Assembly: GCF_021191695.1 (NCBI RefSeq)
Contig: NZ_JAIWPT010000017.1
Location: forward strand, 1-64,000
DNA: 64,000 nt
Direction of reading: 5' to 3'
Source: Proluteimonas luteida
Lineage (GTDB): Bacteria; Pseudomonadota; Gammaproteobacteria; Xanthomonadales; Xanthomonadaceae
In this document: piece by piece, positions 10,503 to 20,277 of the stretch
How the letters are laid out: each line of letters begins with the position of its first letter
Position numbering within the stretch: the stretch's first letter is position 1
The notes under the pieces: model-generated
Seen by the model: the letters and a program-made list of their open reading frames with translations, nothing else
Database searches by the model: none
What the model was told of the DNA's origin: nothing
Made by a program: the position numbers and the translations under genes

Positions 10503-10529
10503 ATGAGCACTACCATCGCCCACCGCTGA
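10503..10529 (+). CDS. Putative thrS leader peptide (Thr-Thr-Ile mini-ORF)
   Basis: An eight-codon frame reading Met-Ser-Thr-Thr-Ile-Ala-His-Arg-stop sits immediately before a rho-independent terminator and upstream of thrS, the threonyl-tRNA synthetase gene. Consecutive Thr codons followed by Ile are what a threonine-sensing attenuator leader would carry. There is no strong Shine-Dalgarno before it, and eight codons is short, so coding status is inferred from position and codon content only. Confidence 0.42.
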   Translation: MSTTIAHR

Positions 10530-10550
10530 TCGCGCTTGAGGTCTCCCGAC

Positions 10551-10573
10551 AGGGCGCCCTCGTGGCGCTTTTT
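10551..10573 (+). terminator. Leader terminator (attenuator) upstream of thrS
   Basis: GCGCC (10554-10558) pairs with GGCGC (10564-10568) around a CTCGT loop, extended by G-U and A-U pairs, and is followed by TTTTTGTTT. A competing pairing is possible: GCGC-TT-GAGG at 10532-10541 with CCTC-GTG-GCGC at 10559-10568, which would break the terminator stem. A terminator here sits inside the leader of the operon it precedes, so it is best read as an attenuator. Confidence 0.68.
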
Positions 10574-10589
10574 GTTTGCGCGAAGCGCA

Positions 10590-10670
10590 GTGATTCGTGA
10601 CTGGTGATTGGTGATTCGAAAGAGCCATCGCCGCTTCCACGAATCACCAATCACCAATTCACGAATCACG
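10590..10670. repeat. Heptamer-based inverted repeat abutting the thrS start
   Basis: The left arm (10590-10618) is built of TGATTCG/TGATTGG heptamers and the right arm (10639-10670) is the reverse complement (CGAATCA/CCAATCA units). Together they can form a long hairpin with a loop of about 20 bases, ending eight bases before the thrS ATG. A close relative lies before pheT at 15345-15457. Confidence 0.85.
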
Positions 10671-10678
10671 GCTTTCAA

Positions 10679-12601
10679 ATGATCACCATCACGCTCCCCG
10701 ACGGCAGCCGCCGCGAATTCGACCATCCCGTTTCCGTCCTCGAGGTCGCACAGTCGATCGGCCCGGGCCTGGCCAAGGCGACCGTCGCCGGCAAGGTCGA
10801 CGGCCGCCAGGTCGACGCCAGCGACATCATCGACCACGACGCGACGCTGCAGATCCTGACCCCGAAGGATGCCGAAGGCGTCGAGATCATCCGCCACTCC
10901 TGCGCGCACCTGGTCGGCCATGCGGTCAAGCAGCTGTACCCGGACGCGAAGATGGTCATCGGCCCCGTGATCGACGACGGCTTCTACTACGACATCTACA
11001 GCGAGCGCCCGTTCACGCCGGAGGACCTGGCGGCGATCGAGAAGCGCATGGGCGAGCTGATCGACACCGAGTACGACGTGGTCAAGAAGATGACGCCGCG
11101 CGCGGAGGTCATCGAGACGTTCAAGGCCCGCGGCGAGGACTACAAGCTGCGCCTGATCGACGACATGGGGCCGGAGGTCACGCAGATGGGCCTCTACCAC
11201 CACCAGGAATACGTCGACATGTGCCGCGGCCCGCACGTGCCCAACACGCGCTTCCTCAAGGCGTTCAAGCTCACCCGCATCTCCGGCGCGTACTGGCGCG
11301 GCGACTCGAAGAACGAGCAGCTGCAGCGCATCTACGGCACGGCGTGGGCCGACAACAAGCAGCTCAAGGCCTACATCCAGCGCATCGAGGAGGCCGAGAA
11401 GCGCGACCACCGCCGCATCGGCAAGCAGCAGGACCTGTTCCACCTCCAGGAGGAGGCGCCGGGCCTGGTGTTCTGGCACCCGAAGGGCTGGGCGCTGTGG
11501 CAGGTGGTCGAGCAGCACATGCGCAAGGTCTACCGCGACAGCGGCTACGGCGAGGTCCGCTGCCCGCAGATCCTCGACGTCTCGCTGTGGCAGAAGTCCG
11601 GCCACTGGGACAACTACAAGGACAACATGTTCTTCACCGAGTCCGAGAAGCGGACCTACGCGGTGAAGCCGATGAACTGCCCCGGCCATGTCCAGGTGTT
11701 CAACCAGGGCCTGCACAGCTATCGCGACCTGCCGATCCGCTACGGCGAGTTCGGCTCCTGCCACCGCAACGAGCCCTCCGGCGCGCTGCACGGCATCCTG
11801 CGCGTGCGCGGCTTCACCCAGGACGACGGCCACGTGTTCTGCACCGAGTCGCAGATCGAGTCGGAGGTCACCGCGTTCCACCGGCAGGCGCTGGCGGTCT
11901 ACGAGACCTTCGGCTTCGGCAGCGCGTCCAGCGACGCCATCCAGATCAAGATCGCGCTGCGTCCCGAGTCGCGGCTCGGCGACGATGCCACCTGGGACAA
12001 GGCCGAGGCCGCGCTGCGCAACGCGCTGTCGGCCTGCGGCGTGGCCTGGGAGGAACTGCCGGGCGAGGGCGCGTTCTACGGCCCGAAGATCGAGTACCAC
12101 CTCAAGGACGCGATCGGCCGCACCTGGCAGCTGGGCACGATGCAGGTGGATTTCATGATGCCCGCGCGCCTGGGCGCGGAGTATGTCGACGAGCACAGCC
12201 AGAAGCAGGTGCCGGTGATGCTGCACCGGGCGATCGTCGGCTCGATGGAGCGCTTCATCGGCATCCTGATCGAACATCACGCCGGCGCCTTCCCCGCATG
12301 GCTGGCGCCGGTGCAGGCGGTGGTGATGAACATCACCGATGCGCAGGCGGATTTCGTTTCCGACGTAAGGAAATCCCTTGCAAATCAAGGGGTCCGGGTC
12401 GAGGCCGATTTGCGGAACGAGAAAATCGGCTATAAGATTCGCGAGCACACGCTGCTGCGGGTACCGTATCTGCTCGTGGTTGGGGACCGCGAGAAGGAAA
12501 ACGGCGCAGTCGCCGTTCGGACGAGGGCCGGGGAGGATCTGGGCACGATGTCGATCGACGACTTTGTTTCGCGCCTTCGCGCGGAGCCCGTTTCAGCATG
12601 A
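10679..12601 (+). CDS. thrS: Threonyl-tRNA synthetase
   Basis: A 640-residue class II synthetase charging tRNA-Thr. An N-terminal TGS domain (starting [14 protein letters not shown]) is followed by the editing domain and the catalytic core. MNCPGH holds the zinc-binding Cys at about residue 334, and the motif 2 loop reads [17 protein letters not shown]. The C-terminal anticodon-binding domain begins near [10 protein letters not shown]. The ATG at 10679 is chosen because the TGS domain begins exactly there; upstream in-frame codons fall in the inverted repeat. It heads the thrS-infC-rpmI-rplT-pheST-ihfA operon. Confidence 0.98.
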   Translation: MITITLPDGSRREFDHPVSVLEVAQSIGPGLAKATVAGKVDGRQVDASDIIDHDATLQILTPKDAEGVEIIRHSCAHLVGHAVKQLYPDAKMVIGPVIDDGFYYDIYSERPFTPEDLAAIEKRMGELIDTEYDVVKKMTPRAEVIETFKARGEDYKLRLIDDMGPEVTQMGLYHHQEYVDMCRGPHVPNTRFLKAFKLTRISGAYWRGDSKNEQLQRIYGTAWADNKQLKAYIQRIEEAEKRDHRRIGKQQDLFHLQEEAPGLVFWHPKGWALWQVVEQHMRKVYRDSGYGEVRCPQILDVSLWQKSGHWDNYKDNMFFTESEKRTYAVKPMNCPGHVQVFNQGLHSYRDLPIRYGEFGSCHRNEPSGALHGILRVRGFTQDDGHVFCTESQIESEVTAFHRQALAVYETFGFGSASSDAIQIKIALRPESRLGDDATWDKAEAALRNALSACGVAWEELPGEGAFYGPKIEYHLKDAIGRTWQLGTMQVDFMMPARLGAEYVDEHSQKQVPVMLHRAIVGSMERFIGILIEHHAGAFPAWLAPVQAVVMNITDAQADFVSDVRKSLANQGVRVEADLRNEKIGYKIREHTLLRVPYLLVVGDREKENGAVAVRTRAGEDLGTMSIDDFVSRLRAEPVSA

Positions 12602-12691
12602 GTTCTTCACCGGCGCGGGTCCACCATTGGCCGCGCCGGTCGCCCCGCCAGCTGACGAGCCGGCGGCATGTTCCATATTGGAGATTGCAGT

Positions 12692-13213
12692 ATTAGCACC
12701 CCTGACAAGCAGAATCGGCGCAACCAGGACATCCGCGTACCCCGTGTGCGCGTGATCGGTTCCGACGGAGAAATGATCGGCGTCCTCTCGCGCGACGAAG
12801 CGCTGAAGGCAGCCGAGGAAGAAGGTCTCGACCTGGTGGAAATCCAGCCGAACGCGGATCCGCCGGTCTGCAAGATCATGGACTTCGGCAAGTTCCGCTT
12901 CGAGCAGCAGAAGAAGGCCAACGAGGCGAAGAAGAAGACCCGCCAGCAGGAGATCAAGGAACTGAAGTTCCGCCCCGTGACCGACGAGGGCGACTACCAG
13001 ATCAAGCTGCGCAAGATGCGCGGCTTCCTGGAGGAAGGGGACAAGATCAAGGTCAACATCCGGTTCCGTGGCCGCGAGATGAGCCACCAGGAGCTGGGCC
13101 GCGAGATGGCCGCGCGCATCGAGGCCGATCTGGGCGACGACATCGTCATCGAGTCGCGCCCGCGCCTCGAAGGCCGCCAGATGGTCATGATGATCGCCCC
13201 CAAGAAGAAATGA
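12692..13213 (+). CDS. infC: Translation initiation factor IF-3 (ATT start)
   Basis: A 173-residue IF-3, which binds the 30S subunit and enforces start-codon selection. The N-domain ([20 protein letters not shown]), the linker rich in Lys/Glu and the C-domain ([20 protein letters not shown]) are intact. The likely start is ATT at 12692, giving (M)[11 protein letters not shown], with GGAGA about eight bases upstream. An in-frame ATG at 12668 would add eight residues not typical of the family. Non-canonical AUU starts let IF-3 repress its own translation in enterics, and the same is expected here. Confidence 0.96.
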   Translation: MSTPDKQNRRNQDIRVPRVRVIGSDGEMIGVLSRDEALKAAEEEGLDLVEIQPNADPPVCKIMDFGKFRFEQQKKANEAKKKTRQQEIKELKFRPVTDEGDYQIKLRKMRGFLEEGDKIKVNIRFRGREMSHQELGREMAARIEADLGDDIVIESRPRLEGRQMVMMIAPKKK

Positions 13214-13214
13214 T

Positions 13215-13237
13215 CTTTCGCGCCTCCGGCGCGAAAG
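13215..13237 (+). other. Hairpin after infC
   Basis: CTTTCGCGCC and GGCGCGAAAG form a perfect 10-bp stem with a TCC loop directly after the infC stop. There is no downstream T-run, so it is more likely an RNA stability or processing structure than a terminator. The following 13240-13300 stretch holds an intergenic palindrome (CTCCCGCGTGCGGGAG followed by GGGTTGAGGGTGAGGG) of a kind common in this family of bacteria. Confidence 0.6.
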
Positions 13238-13409
13238 ACGTCCCGTTCCCCTCCCGCGTGCGGGAGAGGGTTGAGGGTGAGGGAAGGCGCCGCAAGGCGC
13301 CTCTCTTCGTTTTCGGACCTGCGGAACTGTCTGCGCCAGCCAAGTGCAGCCCCCAGCCCGCCCCAACCCGATGATTTGCAAGCCAAACCCAAGGCCGGCA
13401 TAATGGCCG

Positions 13410-13475
13410 GCTCCGGTTCGCCGGAGCGCTGTACGTGTCACCAGGACCGCCTTGATTCCCTTGGGGAATCAAAGG
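13410..13475 (+). other. Structured leader of rpmI-rplT
   Basis: Two strong hairpins lie 110-180 bases before rpmI: GCTCCGG-UUCG-CCGGAGC at 13410-13427, a UUCG tetraloop, and CCTTGATTCCC paired to GGGAATCAA-A-GG at 13450-13475. In E. coli the rpmI-rplT leader is the target of L20 autoregulation. A similar role is possible here but is inferred from position only. The whole 13214-13586 gap contains no gene. Confidence 0.5.
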
Positions 13476-13586
13476 TTTGAAACCGGCAGGGGCAGGATGG
13501 AAAGCCCGTCCGGGTCGCGCGACAACGTCGCCGGCCTGAGGATGGCGCCCGGGCCAGTCACAAGAGACCTACCAAGGACAATCGCA

Positions 13587-13784
13587 ATGCCCAAGATCAA
13601 GACGCATCGGGGTGCGGCCAAGCGCTTCCGGAAGACCGCTTCCGGCAAGTACAAGGCCGGCCATGCCAACCGCAGCCACATCCTCACCAAGAAGTCGACG
13701 AAGCGGAAGCGCAATCTCCGTCAGACGAACCACATCCCGGCGTGCGACAGCGGTCGTCTCGACCGCATGCTGCCGTATCTCTGA
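13587..13784 (+). CDS. rpmI: Ribosomal protein L35
   Basis: A 65-residue L35, the normal length, with the diagnostic [15 protein letters not shown]-terminus and a Lys/Arg-rich body. It is a small structural protein of the large ribosomal subunit. The ATG at 13587 is fixed by that N-terminus. It lies between infC and rplT in the conserved order, with 13 bases to rplT. Confidence 0.98.
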   Translation: MPKIKTHRGAAKRFRKTASGKYKAGHANRSHILTKKSTKRKRNLRQTNHIPACDSGRLDRMLPYL

Positions 13785-13797
13785 GGAGGACTGAACC

Positions 13798-14157
13798 ATG
13801 GCACGAGTCAAACGTGGTGTGCAGGCACGCCGCCGTCACAAGAAGGTCCTCGGCCGCGCGAAGGGCTATTACAACGCCCGCCGCAAGGTCTTCCGCGTCG
13901 CCAAGCAGGCCGTCATCAAGGCCGAGCAGTACGCGTACATCGGCCGCAAGCAGAAGAAGCGCAATTTCCGCTCGCTGTGGATCACCCGCATCAACGCCGC
14001 CGCACGCGCCAACGGCATCAGCTACAGCCGTTTCATGAACGGCCTGCTGAAGGCCGGTATCACCCTGGACCGCAAGGTCCTGGCCGATATCGCCGTGCAC
14101 GACGCCGCCGGCTTTACCGCGCTCGCCGACAAGGCGAAGGGCGCGCTGGCGGCCTGA
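13798..14157 (+). CDS. rplT: Ribosomal protein L20
   Basis: A 119-residue L20 beginning [16 protein letters not shown], a 23S rRNA-binding protein needed early in 50S assembly and, in model species, the translational repressor of its own operon. The GAGGA Shine-Dalgarno is clear just before the ATG. The length and basic N-terminal extension are typical. Confidence 0.98.
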   Translation: MARVKRGVQARRRHKKVLGRAKGYYNARRKVFRVAKQAVIKAEQYAYIGRKQKKRNFRSLWITRINAAARANGISYSRFMNGLLKAGITLDRKVLADIAVHDAAGFTALADKAKGALAA

Positions 14158-14210
14158 GGCCGCTGTCTCCACCGTAAAGCGGCATGGCGGAGTGGCTCCG
14201 CCGGACACGT

Positions 14211-14244
14211 GGGGAAGGGCGCAAGTCCTTCCCCATTGTTTTTT
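14211..14244 (+). terminator. Rho-independent terminator between rplT and pheS
   Basis: GGGGAAGG (14211-14218) pairs with CCTTCCCC (14227-14234) around an 8-base loop, followed by ATTGTTTTTT. A second hairpin, GGCGGAG-TGG-CTCCGCC at 14186-14202, lies just upstream. Because the operon continues into pheST, this is a partial terminator or an attenuator separating ribosomal protein from synthetase expression. No Phe-rich leader peptide is seen before it. Confidence 0.8.
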
Positions 14245-14311
14245 GCGGCGCCGCCGGTGCCGCGTGCGAATGTCTCGCAAGGGTCGCGTGGCCGGCCTTC
14301 CCCAGCAATGA

Positions 14312-15341
<1,030 letters not shown>

Positions 15342-15344
15342 CGG

Positions 15345-15457
15345 GATTGGTGATTCGTGATTGGTGATTCGTAGCAGCGGATCACGCGCACGTCCACCGA
15401 TCGCGGAGATGCCGCTTTTTCGAATCACGAATCACGAATCACCAATCACGAATCACG
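15345..15457. repeat. Heptamer-based inverted repeat abutting the pheT start
   Basis: The left arm (15345-15371) consists of GATTGGT/GATTCGT heptamers; the right arm (15421-15457) carries the reverse complement (CGAATCA/CCAATCA units). The arms are separated by about 50 bases and the right arm ends ten bases before the pheT ATG. The sequence and the position relative to the start codon match the repeat before thrS. Confidence 0.88.
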
Positions 15458-15467
15458 GAATTTCAGC

Positions 15468-17873
15468 ATGAAATTCAGCGAAAACTGGCTCCGCCAGCAC
15501 GTCAAGACCGATGCGACCCGCGAGCAACTGGCCGCGACGCTGACCGCGATCGGCCTCGAGGTCGAGGACATCACGCCGCTGGGCGAGGCGCTGGACGGCG
15601 TGGTCGTCGCGCGCATCGTGTCCGCGGAGAAGCATCCCGAGGCCGACCGCCTGCAGGTCTGCCAGGTCGACGCCGGCCTCGATGCGCCGCTGCAGATCGT
15701 CTGCGGGGCGCCGAACGCGCGGCCGGGGCTGGTCGCGCCGCTGGCGACGATCGGCACGCGGATTGGCGGGATCACCATCAAGGCGGCGAAGCTGCGCGGC
15801 GTCGCCTCCAACGGCATGCTGTGCTCGGCGAAGGAGCTCGGCGTCGACGCCGATGCATCCGGCCTGCTGGAACTGCCGGACGACGCGCCCGTCGGCGCGC
15901 CGCTGGCCGGCTATCTCGGGCTGCCGGATGCGACGTTCGAGCTCAAGCTCACGCCCAACCGCGCCGACTGTTTCAGCGTGCGCGGCATCGCGTTCGACGT
16001 CGCCGCGGCGTTCGGCAGCCAGGTCGCCGCGCTCGACGCCGCGCCCGTCGCCGCGCCCGTCGCCGCGCAGTCCGATGCGCGGCTGGCGGTGACGCTGGAC
16101 GCCGGCGCCGATGCGCCGCGGTACCTCGGCCGCGTCATCGAGGGCGTCGACGCGAGCCGGCCGACGCCGCTGTGGATGGCCGAGCGCCTGCGCCGCAGCG
16201 GCATCCGCCCGGTCAGCTTCCTGGTCGACGTCACCCAGTACGTGATGCTGGAACTCGGCCAGCCGATGCACGCCTTCGACCGCGACCTGCTGCACGGCCC
16301 GGTCGGCGTGCGTCGCGCGCGCAAGGGCGAGACGCTGAAGTTGCTCGACGGCCGCGACGCGACGCTCGACGAGCAGTTCCTGGCGATCACCGACGAGAGC
16401 GGTCCCGATGGAAGCCGCGTCGTCGCGCTGGCCGGCCTGATGGGCGGCTTCGACACCCGGGTCACCGATGCGACGCGCAACGTGTTCCTGGAGGCCGCGC
16501 ATTTCGCGCCCGACGCGATCATCGGCCGCAGCCGCCGGCTGGGCCTGCACACCGACGCGGCGCACCGCTTCGAGCGCGGCGTCGATCCGGAACTGCCGGC
16601 CGCCGCGATCGAGCGGGCGACGCGCCTGATCCTCGACGTCGCCGGCGGCGTGCCCGGGCCCGTGGTCGCGGCCGAGCTCGACGCGCACCTGGCGCAACCG
16701 CGGGTCATCCCGCTGCGCCGCGCGCGGCTGCAGCGCGTGCTCGGCCTGTCGATCGGCGATGCCGAGGTCGCGCGCATCCTGCGCGCGCTGGGGCTGGAGG
16801 TCGCCGGATCCGCCGACGGCTGGCAGGTCACCGCACCGACCCGCCGCTTCGACCTGGCGATCGAGGAGGACCTGATCGAGGAGATCGTGCGCATCCACGG
16901 CTACGACCGGGTGCCGACGACGCTGCCCGGAGGCGCGGCCCGCATTGCCGCTCCCAGTGAAACGCAGCTGGCCGAGGCCGAGCTGCGCCGCCAGCTGGTC
17001 GCGCGCGATTGCCTGGAAACCGTGAACTACGCCTTCGTCGACGCAAGCCTGCTGCGCGACTGGCAGCTCGAGGCCGGCAGCGTGCCGCTGGCCAATCCGT
17101 TGAGCGCCGAGCTCGGCGTGATGCGCACCGCGCTGCTGCCCGGGCTGGTCGACGCGCTGGCGCGCAATCTCGCGCGCCAGCAGTCGCGCGTGCGCCTGTT
17201 CGAACTGGGCAAGGCGTTCGCCGCCGCCGGCACGCAAGGCGATGCGCCGGTCGAGACGCCGCGCATCGCCGCCGCGGTCGCCGGCGACAGCCGCGGCGAG
17301 CAGTGGGGCGAGGCCGCGCGCCCGGCCGACTACTTCGACCTCAAGGGCGACCTGGAAAGCCTGGCCGCGCTGTCGGGCGCGACGCTCGCGTTCGTGCGCG
17401 CAACCGCCCCATTCGGGCATCCCGGCCGTTCGGCCGACGTCCTGCGCGACGGCGTGCGCGTGGGCTGGATCGGCGAGCTGCATCCGCGCCTGCTGCGCGC
17501 CCGCGACATCGACGTGCCGGTGATCGCATTCGAACTCGATGCCGAGGCGCTGCGCCGGCGGCCGTTGCCACGCGCGCGCGCGCTGTCGAAATTCCCGTCC
17601 GTGCGCCGGGACCTGGCGGTCGTGGTCGCCGAATCGGTGCCCTGGTCGGCGCTCGAGGCGACGATCCGGGCGGCCGCGGGCCCGTTGCTGGCCGATGTGC
17701 GGCTGTTCGACCGTTACGCCGGGCAGGGGGTCGAACCGGGATGCAGGAGTCTCGCCATGGGCTTGATCCTGCAGGAGAATTCGCGCACCCTGACCGACCG
17801 CGATGTGGATGCGGTGGTAACGGACGTGATCGCCGCGCTGCAGCGCGAGCATGACGCGAAGATCAGAGGCTGA
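15468..17873 (+). CDS. pheT: Phenylalanyl-tRNA synthetase beta subunit
   Basis: An 801-residue beta subunit of PheRS, which edits mischarged Tyr-tRNA-Phe and binds tRNA. The N-terminal EMAP/tRNA-binding region (about 40-150) is followed by the B3/B4 editing domain, a B5 domain and a catalytic-like core. The C-terminal FDX-ACB anticodon-binding domain begins at [14 protein letters not shown], near residue 706. The length is typical (about 790-800). The ATG at 15468 follows the inverted repeat directly, and no strong Shine-Dalgarno is visible between them. Confidence 0.98.
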   Translation: MKFSENWLRQHVKTDATREQLAATLTAIGLEVEDITPLGEALDGVVVARIVSAEKHPEADRLQVCQVDAGLDAPLQIVCGAPNARPGLVAPLATIGTRIGGITIKAAKLRGVASNGMLCSAKELGVDADASGLLELPDDAPVGAPLAGYLGLPDATFELKLTPNRADCFSVRGIAFDVAAAFGSQVAALDAAPVAAPVAAQSDARLAVTLDAGADAPRYLGRVIEGVDASRPTPLWMAERLRRSGIRPVSFLVDVTQYVMLELGQPMHAFDRDLLHGPVGVRRARKGETLKLLDGRDATLDEQFLAITDESGPDGSRVVALAGLMGGFDTRVTDATRNVFLEAAHFAPDAIIGRSRRLGLHTDAAHRFERGVDPELPAAAIERATRLILDVAGGVPGPVVAAELDAHLAQPRVIPLRRARLQRVLGLSIGDAEVARILRALGLEVAGSADGWQVTAPTRRFDLAIEEDLIEEIVRIHGYDRVPTTLPGGAARIAAPSETQLAEAELRRQLVARDCLETVNYAFVDASLLRDWQLEAGSVPLANPLSAELGVMRTALLPGLVDALARNLARQQSRVRLFELGKAFAAAGTQGDAPVETPRIAAAVAGDSRGEQWGEAARPADYFDLKGDLESLAALSGATLAFVRATAPFGHPGRSADVLRDGVRVGWIGELHPRLLRARDIDVPVIAFELDAEALRRRPLPRARALSKFPSVRRDLAVVVAESVPWSALEATIRAAAGPLLADVRLFDRYAGQGVEPGCRSLAMGLILQENSRTLTDRDVDAVVTDVIAALQREHDAKIRG

Positions 17874-17892
17874 GGACGCAGGGGTAATCAGC

Positions 17893-18210
17893 ATGGCATT
17901 GACCAAGGCGGACATGGCCGAGAAGCTCTACGAGGAAGTCGGCCTGAACAAGCGCGAGGCGAAGGAATTCGTCGACGCCTTCTTCGACGTGCTGCGCGAG
18001 GCGCTGCAGGGCGGGCGCCAGGTCAAGCTGTCGGGCTTCGGCAATTTCGACCTGCGCCGCAAGAACGAGCGCCCCGGCCGCAATCCCAAGACCGGCGAGG
18101 AGATCCCGATCTCCGCGCGTACCGTGGTCACGTTCCGCCCGGGCCAGAAGCTGAAGGAACGCGTCGAGGCCTACGCCGGCAGCGGCCAAGGCGGAGCGGC
18201 GCATGCTTGA
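17893..18210 (+). CDS. ihfA: Integration host factor alpha subunit
   Basis: A 105-residue member of the HU/IHF family, which binds DNA sequence-specifically with IHF-beta and bends it sharply. The start [20 protein letters not shown] is typical, and the beta-arm DNA-intercalation segment reads [14 protein letters not shown]. Its position directly after pheT is the classical gammaproteobacterial order. The start at 17893 is 19 bases after the pheT stop; the stop overlaps the next gene by eight bases. Confidence 0.97.
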   Translation: MALTKADMAEKLYEEVGLNKREAKEFVDAFFDVLREALQGGRQVKLSGFGNFDLRRKNERPGRNPKTGEEIPISARTVVTFRPGQKLKERVEAYAGSGQGGAAHA

Positions 18211-18559
18211 CCCGGGCAGCAACCGCGAGCTTCCGCCGATCCCGGCCAAGCGCTATTTCACCATCGGCGAGGTCAGCGAGCTGTGCGACGTCAAGCCGCA
18301 CGTGCTGCGCTACTGGGAGACCGAATTCCCCAGCCTCAGCCCGGTCAAGCGCCGCGGCAACCGCCGCTACTACCAGCGCCACGACGTGCTGATGGTGCGC
18401 CAGATCCGCGGCCTGCTGTACGAGCAGGGCTACACCATCGGCGGCGCGCGCCTGCGGCTCGAGGGCGAGGGCGCCAAGCAGGAATCCGCACTCAGCAGCC
18501 AGATCGTGCGCCAGGTGCGCATGGAGCTCGAGGACGTGCTGCAGCTGCTGAAGCGTTGA
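18203..18559 (+). CDS. MerR-family transcriptional regulator
   Basis: A 118-residue regulator with an N-terminal MerR helix-turn-helix ([22 protein letters not shown], about residues 20-41) and the wing [12 protein letters not shown]. There is no C-terminal sensor domain or metal-binding cysteines beyond one Cys in the HTH, so it is the short form that regularly sits next to ihfA in this group. It overlaps ihfA by eight bases, indicating co-translation. The target is unknown. Confidence 0.93.
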   Translation: MLDPGSNRELPPIPAKRYFTIGEVSELCDVKPHVLRYWETEFPSLSPVKRRGNRRYYQRHDVLMVRQIRGLLYEQGYTIGGARLRLEGEGAKQESALSSQIVRQVRMELEDVLQLLKR

Positions 18560-18605
18560 GCGCAGGTCAGCAGAGCGAAGGCTAGGGGAAATCCCCGAGG
18601 CCCGG

Positions 18606-18611
18606 TATAAT
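18606..18611 (+). promoter_or_regulatory. -10 box of tRNA-Pro
   Basis: A consensus TATAAT ends ten bases before the mature tRNA-Pro. No good -35 is visible 17 bases upstream. Confidence 0.5.
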
Positions 18612-18620
18612 TTCCGATTC

Positions 18621-18697
18621 CGGGGTATAGCGCAGCCTGGTAGCGCACTTGTCTGGGGGACAAGTGGTCGTCGGTTCGAATCCGGCTACCCCGACCA
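18621..18697 (+). tRNA. tRNA-Pro (anticodon GGG)
   Basis: A 77-base cloverleaf with the acceptor pair CGGGGTA/TACCCCG, anticodon stem CTTGT/ACAAG around CTGGGGG (anticodon GGG), a T-loop GGTTCGAATCC, and an encoded CCA end at 18695-18697. Confidence 0.97.
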
Positions 18698-18731
18698 TTA
18701 CATTTCGCCCGGAGCCATCCGGGACACCGGA

Positions 18732-18758
18732 AAACCCCTGGTCTTCAGGGGTTTTTTT
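18732..18758 (+). terminator. Terminator after tRNA-Pro
   Basis: AAACCCCTG and CAGGGGTTT form a 9-bp stem with a GTCTT loop, followed by a run of T. The remaining gap to 19055 holds no gene that can be supported. Confidence 0.88.
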
Positions 18759-19055
18759 GTGCTTCTCCGGTTTTCGGGATTCCTCGATCATAGGTCGGGG
18801 CAACGCTCCCGACAGCGGAGCCTCCGGCTGGGCCGGATCGGCGGAGTCCACGACGCCTCGCGAACCCGAAACGCCGCGCACGTCGGCCGCGTGGGGCCGA
18901 CCTACGCAAGGTCCGGGCAGCCGTCTTCCCCTGTCATGTCGAGAAATCGAGTCGGAAGCGCTTGCCGGTTGCGTAGGACTGTTCTCCGCTAGGTTGACCG
19001 AAGTCAATGCCCTGTCACGCCACGGGCGTACAGTGGCTTCGACCAGGAGGATGCG

Positions 19056-20144
19056 ATGAAACGGCGAAACGTGCTGGCCGGCGTCGGCGGTGCGGTCGTG
19101 CTGGCGGGGGCCGGCGCGCTGGGCTGGCGCTCGGCGGTCGGTTCTGCGGGCGACTACCAGGCCTATACCGAAAGACTGCGGGCGCCGTTGCCGGCGCATG
19201 CCGGGATCGAGGACCTCGTCCGCTACGCGACGCTTGCCGCCAACAGCCACAACACCCAGCCCTGGCGCTTCCGCGCCGGGCCGGCCCTGCTCGACATCCT
19301 GCCCGACCTGTCGCGCGCCACGCCCGCGGTCGATCCGGACGACCATCACCTGTTCGTCAGCCTGGGCTGCGCCGCCGAGAACCTGGCCATCGCCGGTGCC
19401 GCGAGCGGGCGGCCTGGTGAATTGATGCCGCAGGAAGACGGCAGCGTCCGCTATGCCTACATCGAATCCGGGTCGCGTCCCGACCCGCTGCTGGCGGCGA
19501 TTCCGCAACGGCAGTCCACGCGCGCCCTGTATGACGGCCGCCCCGTTGCCGCCGCGGACATCGAGACGCTGCAGCGCGCCGCCCGCATGCCGGGCGTACG
19601 CATGCTCATCCTGACCGATCGCGCGCAGGTCGACCGGGTGCGCGACCTGGTCGTCGCCGGCAATGACGCGCAGATGGCCGATCCCGCCTTCAGGGACGAG
19701 CTGAAGGCCTGGCTGCGCTTCAATCCGCGCAGCGCCATGGCGACGGGCGACGGCCTGCTGTCGGCCGCGACCGGCAATCCGTCGCTGCCGGACTTCCTGG
19801 GGCGCCGTGCCTTCGATGTCTTCGTCAATGCCGCGTCAGAGAACGAGAAATGCGCCCGGCACATCGATTCCTCGGCAGGCATCGCGGTCTTCCTCGCCGA
19901 ACGCGAGGACAGGGCGCACTGGGTCGCCGTCGGTCGTGCCTGTCAGCGGTTCGCGCTGGCCGCGACCACGCTCGGGCTCAAGCACGCCTACGTCAACCAG
20001 CCCGTCGAGGTGGCGGCGTTCCGTCCTGAACTGGCTGCGCTCGTCGGGGTGCCGGGCATGCGGCCGGACCTCGTGTTGCGCTTCGGCCGTGGACCGACGC
20101 TTCCGTACTCCCCGCGCCGTCCGCCGTCGGCCGTCCTGGGCTAG
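19056..20144 (+). CDS. Acg-like nitroreductase-family protein with Tat-type signal
   Basis: A 362-residue protein. The N-terminus MKRRNVLAGVGGAVVLAGAG is a twin-arginine-like export signal. The body resembles the Acg subgroup of FMN-binding nitroreductase-fold proteins: AANSHNTQPWRF (about residues 65-76) is the family's typical first motif, QRQSTRALYDGRPV (about 150) and the C-terminal GVPGMRPDLVLRFGRGP (about 333) follow. In Acg the FMN site is modified and the protein may sequester flavin; whether this one is catalytic is unknown. The gene stands alone, with AGGAGG before the ATG. Confidence 0.82.
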   Translation: MKRRNVLAGVGGAVVLAGAGALGWRSAVGSAGDYQAYTERLRAPLPAHAGIEDLVRYATLAANSHNTQPWRFRAGPALLDILPDLSRATPAVDPDDHHLFVSLGCAAENLAIAGAASGRPGELMPQEDGSVRYAYIESGSRPDPLLAAIPQRQSTRALYDGRPVAAADIETLQRAARMPGVRMLILTDRAQVDRVRDLVVAGNDAQMADPAFRDELKAWLRFNPRSAMATGDGLLSAATGNPSLPDFLGRRAFDVFVNAASENEKCARHIDSSAGIAVFLAEREDRAHWVAVGRACQRFALAATTLGLKHAYVNQPVEVAAFRPELAALVGVPGMRPDLVLRFGRGPTLPYSPRRPPSAVLG

Positions 20145-20277
20145 TCCGGAAGCCAAAGGCTTGCTGAACGAAACGGAACGCGATCGTTGCGATCCGGGCG
20201 ATGGTGGCCGATCGGCGCTTGCGCGCCCCGCTGCGCGGCGGGTGTAATCGCCCGATCCCGTCACCGGAGCACAGGGA

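Noticed and set aside
14184..14244. Possible leader peptide before pheS starting at ATG 14184.
   Set aside because: It contains only scattered Phe codons, within or after the terminator itself, and does not stop before it, so it cannot work as a Phe attenuator leader.
18780..18920. Short inverted GGTCGG / CCGACC stretches after tRNA-Pro considered as an insertion sequence remnant.
   Set aside because: No transposase fragment or terminal repeats could be identified; the pieces are too short and scattered.
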